Assembly: GCA_016793325.1 (NCBI GenBank)
Contig: JAEUKI010000071.1
Span: 62,001 to 126,000 of the forward strand
Length of the DNA stretch: 64,000 nucleotides
Direction: 5' to 3'
Source: Myxococcales bacterium
GTDB lineage: Bacteria; Myxococcota_A; Polyangia; Polyangiales; Ga0077539
Shown one piece after another: positions 60,751 through 64,000 of this stretch. Each line of letters begins with the position of its first letter. The stretch's first letter is position 1. The position numbers were made by a program, and so were the translations under genes. The notes under the pieces were generated by a model. The model made no database searches and was not told the origin of the DNA. It saw nothing but the letters and a program-made list of their open reading frames with translations.

Positions 60751-61860
60751 ATGCAGTCGGTCGACGAACCCAACACGCCAGCGCGAGCGCGCGGTCGCGA
60801 CGGTGATCGCGAGCTCCGCCCCGAGTATTTCTGGCTCTACGCGACGATCGCGATCACTGCTGTCGAGGTGGCCGCGTACGTCTCGGGCTCGCTCGGATCG
60901 AGGGCGCCGATCCTTCGTTCGATCGCGGGAATGTCCCCGTGGATCGTGCTGAGCGTGATCTTCGTGACGCTCTATCAGGGCACGGCGCAGCGCGTCGTGG
61001 CGAGGCTCGAGCCCAAGTTGAATCCGTGGGTCGCCCACGTGTTGATCGTGGGCGTGATCGCGTTCGTCGTGGGCATGGTGCTGCACAGCGCGCACGGGGC
61101 GATGGGGCTCGAGTTGACGACGCGCGGGTACTTCGTGACCGAGTGCGTCGCGATGTCGTGGATCGTGACGCTCCCTGCGGTGGCGATCGACCGCGCGCGG
61201 CGACGCGAGCGCGAGATCGCGGCGAGGCTCGAGCGCGCCGAGCGCGCCGCGGTGGACGCGCAGCTGCGCGCGCTGCAGGCGCAGACCAACCCGCACTTTT
61301 TGTTCAACAGCCTCAACATCGTCGCGGGGCTCATTCACGAGGATCCCGCGTTGGCCGAGCGGACGCTCGAGCGCTTCGCGGGGCTCTTTCGCTACGCGAT
61401 CGAGGGGGCGCGGTCGGACCGCGTGAGGCTCGATCGAGAGCTCGCGTTCATCGAGGACTACCTCGAGGTGCAGCGGCTCCGCTTCGGCGAGCGGCTCGAG
61501 ACCGAGATCGACGCGGACGCGCGCGCGCTGTGCGTCGAGATCGCGCCGCTGCTCTTGCAGCCGCTCGTCGAAAACGCGGTGCTCCACGGGATGTCCGACG
61601 GTCGCGCGCTGCGGGTCTCGATCACGGTTCGGCTCGAAGAAGACGGCGTTCGCGTGCGCGTGTGCGACGACGGCCCCGGCCTCGGACGCAGCCGCCATCG
61701 GGGAACGCAGAGCTCGCTCGACTCCCTCCGCGCCCGCGTCGGAGCGATCGCAGGGGCCTCGATTTGGATCCGCGATCGATCTCCCGCCGGCGTCGAAGCA
61801 GAGGTATTTCTACCAGCGGACGAAGCGCTCCGATCGATGCAGCTCATGGAGAAGCAATGA
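60751..61860 (+). CDS. LytS-type sensor histidine kinase
   Basis: 369 residues from the ATG at 60751 (a GTG at 60736 is possible). About four membrane helices in residues 25-145, then a coiled stretch and the His_kinase/LytS core: QTNPHFLFNSLNIVAGLI with phospho-acceptor H182, FRYAIEG, LRFGERLETEIDADA, LLLQPLVENAVLHGM (N box) and VCDDGPGLG (G box). Phosphorylates the response regulator whose start overlaps its stop (ATGA). Ligand unknown. Confidence 0.9.
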   Translation: MQSVDEPNTPARARGRDGDRELRPEYFWLYATIAITAVEVAAYVSGSLGSRAPILRSIAGMSPWIVLSVIFVTLYQGTAQRVVARLEPKLNPWVAHVLIVGVIAFVVGMVLHSAHGAMGLELTTRGYFVTECVAMSWIVTLPAVAIDRARRREREIAARLERAERAAVDAQLRALQAQTNPHFLFNSLNIVAGLIHEDPALAERTLERFAGLFRYAIEGARSDRVRLDRELAFIEDYLEVQRLRFGERLETEIDADARALCVEIAPLLLQPLVENAVLHGMSDGRALRVSITVRLEEDGVRVRVCDDGPGLGRSRHRGTQSSLDSLRARVGAIAGASIWIRDRSPAGVEAEVFLPADEALRSMQLMEKQ

Positions 61861-62597
61861 AGGTCCTCGTCGTCGACGACGAGCCGATCGCGCGGCGGCG
61901 CATGACCCGGATGCTCCGCGCGATCCCGTTGATCGAGGTCGTCGGAGAAGCGCGCGACGGCCTCGAAGCGGTCTCGAAGGCCAACGAGCTCGCGCCAGAC
62001 CTCCTCGTGCTCGACATCGAGATGCCGGCGCTCGACGGAGTGACCCTCGCGCAGCGCGTGAAGCCGCTGCCGTTGGTGCTCTTCGTCACGGCGCACGCCG
62101 AGCACGCGGTCGAGGCGTTCGACGTCAACGCGGTGGACTATTTGCTCAAGCCCGTGCAGCAAGAGCGGCTCGCGCTCGCCATCGATCGCGCGCGCGAACG
62201 ACTGGCGCGCAAAGCCGACGGGCCGCTGGCCGCGACGGAGGGGGCTGGCGCGCAGAGCGCCGCGAGCGAGGGCGCGCCGCGGGTCGTCAGCCGATCGAAC
62301 GGGGTGACGCGGTTCTTCGACGCCCAGCAAATCACCAGGTTTTGGGCGAAGGACAAGTGCACGCTCTTCGTGGTGAGCGGCGAAGAGCACTTCTGCGACG
62401 AGTCGCTCGACACGCTCGAAGAGCGCCTCGCGCGCGTGGGCTTCGTGCGCGTGCATCGCGCGGAGTTGGTCAACGCCAAGCGCGTTCGAGCGCTGCACCA
62501 GCGGAGCGGGACGACGCACATCGAGCTCGACGACGGGACGCAGGTGCCCGTCGCGCGTCGCGCGCTCTCGGCGGTGAAAACAGCGTTGGGGTTGTGA
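61857..62597 (+). CDS. LytTR-type response regulator
   Basis: 246 residues. Receiver domain with D53 in DLLVLDIEMPALD as the phosphorylation site and a conserved Lys (YLLKP). C-terminal LytTR DNA-binding domain (about 145-246): VTRFFDAQQITRFWAKDKCTLFV, DTLEERLARVGFVRVHRAELVN. Binds DNA by the LytTR beta fold. Coupled to the kinase by ATGA overlap; the pair is a full two-component system. Confidence 0.92.
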   Translation: MKVLVVDDEPIARRRMTRMLRAIPLIEVVGEARDGLEAVSKANELAPDLLVLDIEMPALDGVTLAQRVKPLPLVLFVTAHAEHAVEAFDVNAVDYLLKPVQQERLALAIDRARERLARKADGPLAATEGAGAQSAASEGAPRVVSRSNGVTRFFDAQQITRFWAKDKCTLFVVSGEEHFCDESLDTLEERLARVGFVRVHRAELVNAKRVRALHQRSGTTHIELDDGTQVPVARRALSAVKTALGL

Positions 62598-62644
62598 CGC
62601 TCGCGCTGTGTTCATCGCGCAAATCGCGCACGAGCGTTGATTCG

Positions 62645-64000
62645 CTATCCGACGAAGTGACCGAACAACGGTGTGGTCCCCAATAGCTCCGTCGGAGCCC
62701 GCGGCCATGTGTCGAGGTCGCCGCCCGTGAAGAAGAGAATCGGCGCGACCGAAGCTGGGTAGCGCAGGATGATGGTTCCCGTAGCGAAGTCGTCGAGCCC
62801 GTCGCCGTTCATGTCGCCGGGCGAACCGAAGCCTCGATCGATCCATTGAGTGAAGAAGTCGCGCGAGCCGAGGGGCATCGGCATCGTGAGGCGAAACGAG
62901 CCGATTCTGCTCGTCAGCACATTGGCTCCGCCCCTGAACGCCACGATGAACTCGTTGTCTTCTGGGTGTGCTTCGCGCGCGACGATGAGCTCCTGCGTCC
63001 CGTCTCCATCGAGGTCCGTCGTGCGAGCGAAGGCGATCACGTTGGATGGCAGCGTGATGGTCTGCGTCGAGAGCTGCGCGCCGCACACGCGAACGATCAT
63101 CGCGGTGTTGGTCGGCGCGATCGAGCGAACAACGGCCTCGCTTCCGCCGTCGCCGTCGATGTCCCCGAGCTGTTCGAGCGCGGCTAGGCTGAATGGCACC
63201 ATGGCTTCGCCGGGAAGCCGCTCGATGCTCGTCGCCGTGACGCGAAACGCGCGGACGACGAAGCGGGTCTCGAGCGGGTTCCGTGAGAGCGTCACGATCG
63301 CGCGGCCAGGCGCAGTCGAGCCTGGGCAGTCGGCGCGCACCAGTTGATGCGCTTCACTGCCTTGGTGAACATACGCGGCGCGCACGCGCCCGTCGCGATT
63401 GCCGAGGTACACGCGAATTGCCTGCGTTCTGTCAGGCGGAAACCACTCTGCGACCGCGAAATCTGAAAGGCCGTCATCGTTGACGTCGCCGAGCGCTGCG
63501 ACAGCGTGGAGGTTTTGCTTGTATGGAATCGGATGCGATCCGAGGTTTGGTGCGTAGTCGTCTTCGAAGCTCGTCCTGCGTTCAGTTCGCGCCGCGCCGA
63601 AGAACACTTGGACGTGCGTCCCGACCGCAACGACGTCGCTTCGCCCGTCGCCATCAAAATCGCCAATGAACTGCAGCGCTCCAACGGTCGCCTGCGAAGC
63701 GCCCGGGGCGACATCGAGAGCGAGCGAGCGCTGCGCAACCGACGAGAGCGTCGCGGAACCAAACAGCACCGCCGGCCGCTCGATGTCGCTGCTGAGGGAA
63801 TGCCGCAAAGACCCGATCGTCGCGGTGTCTGCGAACCCGTCTCCGTCGAAGTCGAAGATGACGCTGTCGGTGCCGCGTGCGCTTCGTCGAGTCGTTCGAA
63901 ACGGCGCTGTGTTGCTCGCGCTCCGATGACCATCCGCCGTCACGCCCGTCGCGCGCCAATAGAGTTGTGTGTTGGGGGGTGGGGCAGCGGACGGCCGCGA
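62645..64000 (-). CDS. FG-GAP/VCBS repeat protein, 5' end outside the window
   Basis: At least 452 residues; the frame stays open to the window edge, so the start codon is missing. Repeated calcium-type motifs DFDGDGFAD, DFDGDGRSD, DVNDDGLSD, DIDGDGGSE, DLDGDGTQE, DMNGDGLDD, spaced about 55 residues apart, form an integrin-like propeller. The segment before the first repeat (LYWRATGVTADGH) reads like a C-terminal end of a fibronectin-type or linker region. Probably extracellular or surface protein. Function unknown. Confidence 0.85.
   Translation of the reverse strand, partial: SRPSAAPPPNTQLYWRATGVTADGHRSASNTAPFRTTRRSARGTDSVIFDFDGDGFADTATIGSLRHSLSSDIERPAVLFGSATLSSVAQRSLALDVAPGASQATVGALQFIGDFDGDGRSDVVAVGTHVQVFFGAARTERRTSFEDDYAPNLGSHPIPYKQNLHAVAALGDVNDDGLSDFAVAEWFPPDRTQAIRVYLGNRDGRVRAAYVHQGSEAHQLVRADCPGSTAPGRAIVTLSRNPLETRFVVRAFRVTATSIERLPGEAMVPFSLAALEQLGDIDGDGGSEAVVRSIAPTNTAMIVRVCGAQLSTQTITLPSNVIAFARTTDLDGDGTQELIVAREAHPEDNEFIVAFRGGANVLTSRIGSFRLTMPMPLGSRDFFTQWIDRGFGSPGDMNGDGLDDFATGTIILRYPASVAPILFFTGGDLDTWPRAPTELLGTTPLFGHFVG

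Noticed and set aside
1..64000. CRISPR arrays, rRNA genes, classical IS transposases, phage genes
   Set aside because: None seen: no spaced direct repeats of the right size, no rRNA-like stretch, no transposase or phage structural motif in any frame.

Overview
The window is GC-rich DNA, densely coding on both strands, with strong GC bias at third codon positions. It suggests a myxobacterium (Myxococcota, probably a Polyangia/Sandaracinus-like lineage). The grounds are membrane-anchored Hanks-type Ser/Thr kinases, ECF sigma/anti-sigma pairs, many lipoproteins with Asp/Ala/Ser/Gly-rich linkers, an RCC1-repeat lipoprotein, a cNMP-binding metallo-beta-lactamase and a V4R/DUF2378-like protein. No rRNA, tRNA or CRISPR array was recognised. 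The lineage is inferred from gene content only.

Layout. 0-4.8 kb: envelope and hypothetical genes, including two tandem paralogous lipoproteins. 4.9-15.8 kb: the most unusual region. It holds a HEPN-like protein (RN-x3-H motif) divergent from a membrane Ser/Thr kinase, a large fusion of two RNA polymerase alpha-CTD-like domains with a sigma-70 region 4, and a membrane protein whose N-terminus resembles the HEPN-like protein and whose C-terminus resembles the kinase ectodomain. It also holds a clear prokaryotic viperin (pVip), a convergent RtcR-like regulator (CARF-like N-terminus, sigma-54-type AAA+) and a sigma-factor-like gene. I read this as a candidate antiviral/RNA-stress island; viperin is the firmest call. 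15.9-29 kb: propeller protein, diiron ferritin-like protein, LysR regulators, SDR, L,D-transpeptidase, a frameshifted EEP-family hydrolase, an aldo/keto reductase and a cupin/TetR pair with a double operator. 29-40 kb: two ECF systems (one with a ZAS/DUF4097 anti-sigma factor), a methyltransferase, a subtilase and an RCC1 lipoprotein. 40-43.5 kb: a tightly packed moaA-modA-modB-pqqB set. 43.7-51.2 kb: lipoprotein, SDR plus MBL/cNMP protein, glgC plus a PQQ-type propeller. 51.3-53.5 kb: a 665-bp element with 109-bp inverted repeats around a DUF559 nuclease gene, then about 1.5 kb without a credible gene. 53.5-64 kb: uvrA, a second Ser/Thr kinase, a V4R-like protein, a LytS/LytTR-type two-component pair and an FG-GAP repeat protein cut by the window edge.

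A family with no assigned function occurs three times (22.2, 35.2 and 56.9 kb). A 175-bp REPIN-like palindrome at 21.9 kb shares arm sequence with the inverted repeats of the DUF559 element, which hints that the two belong to one mobile family.
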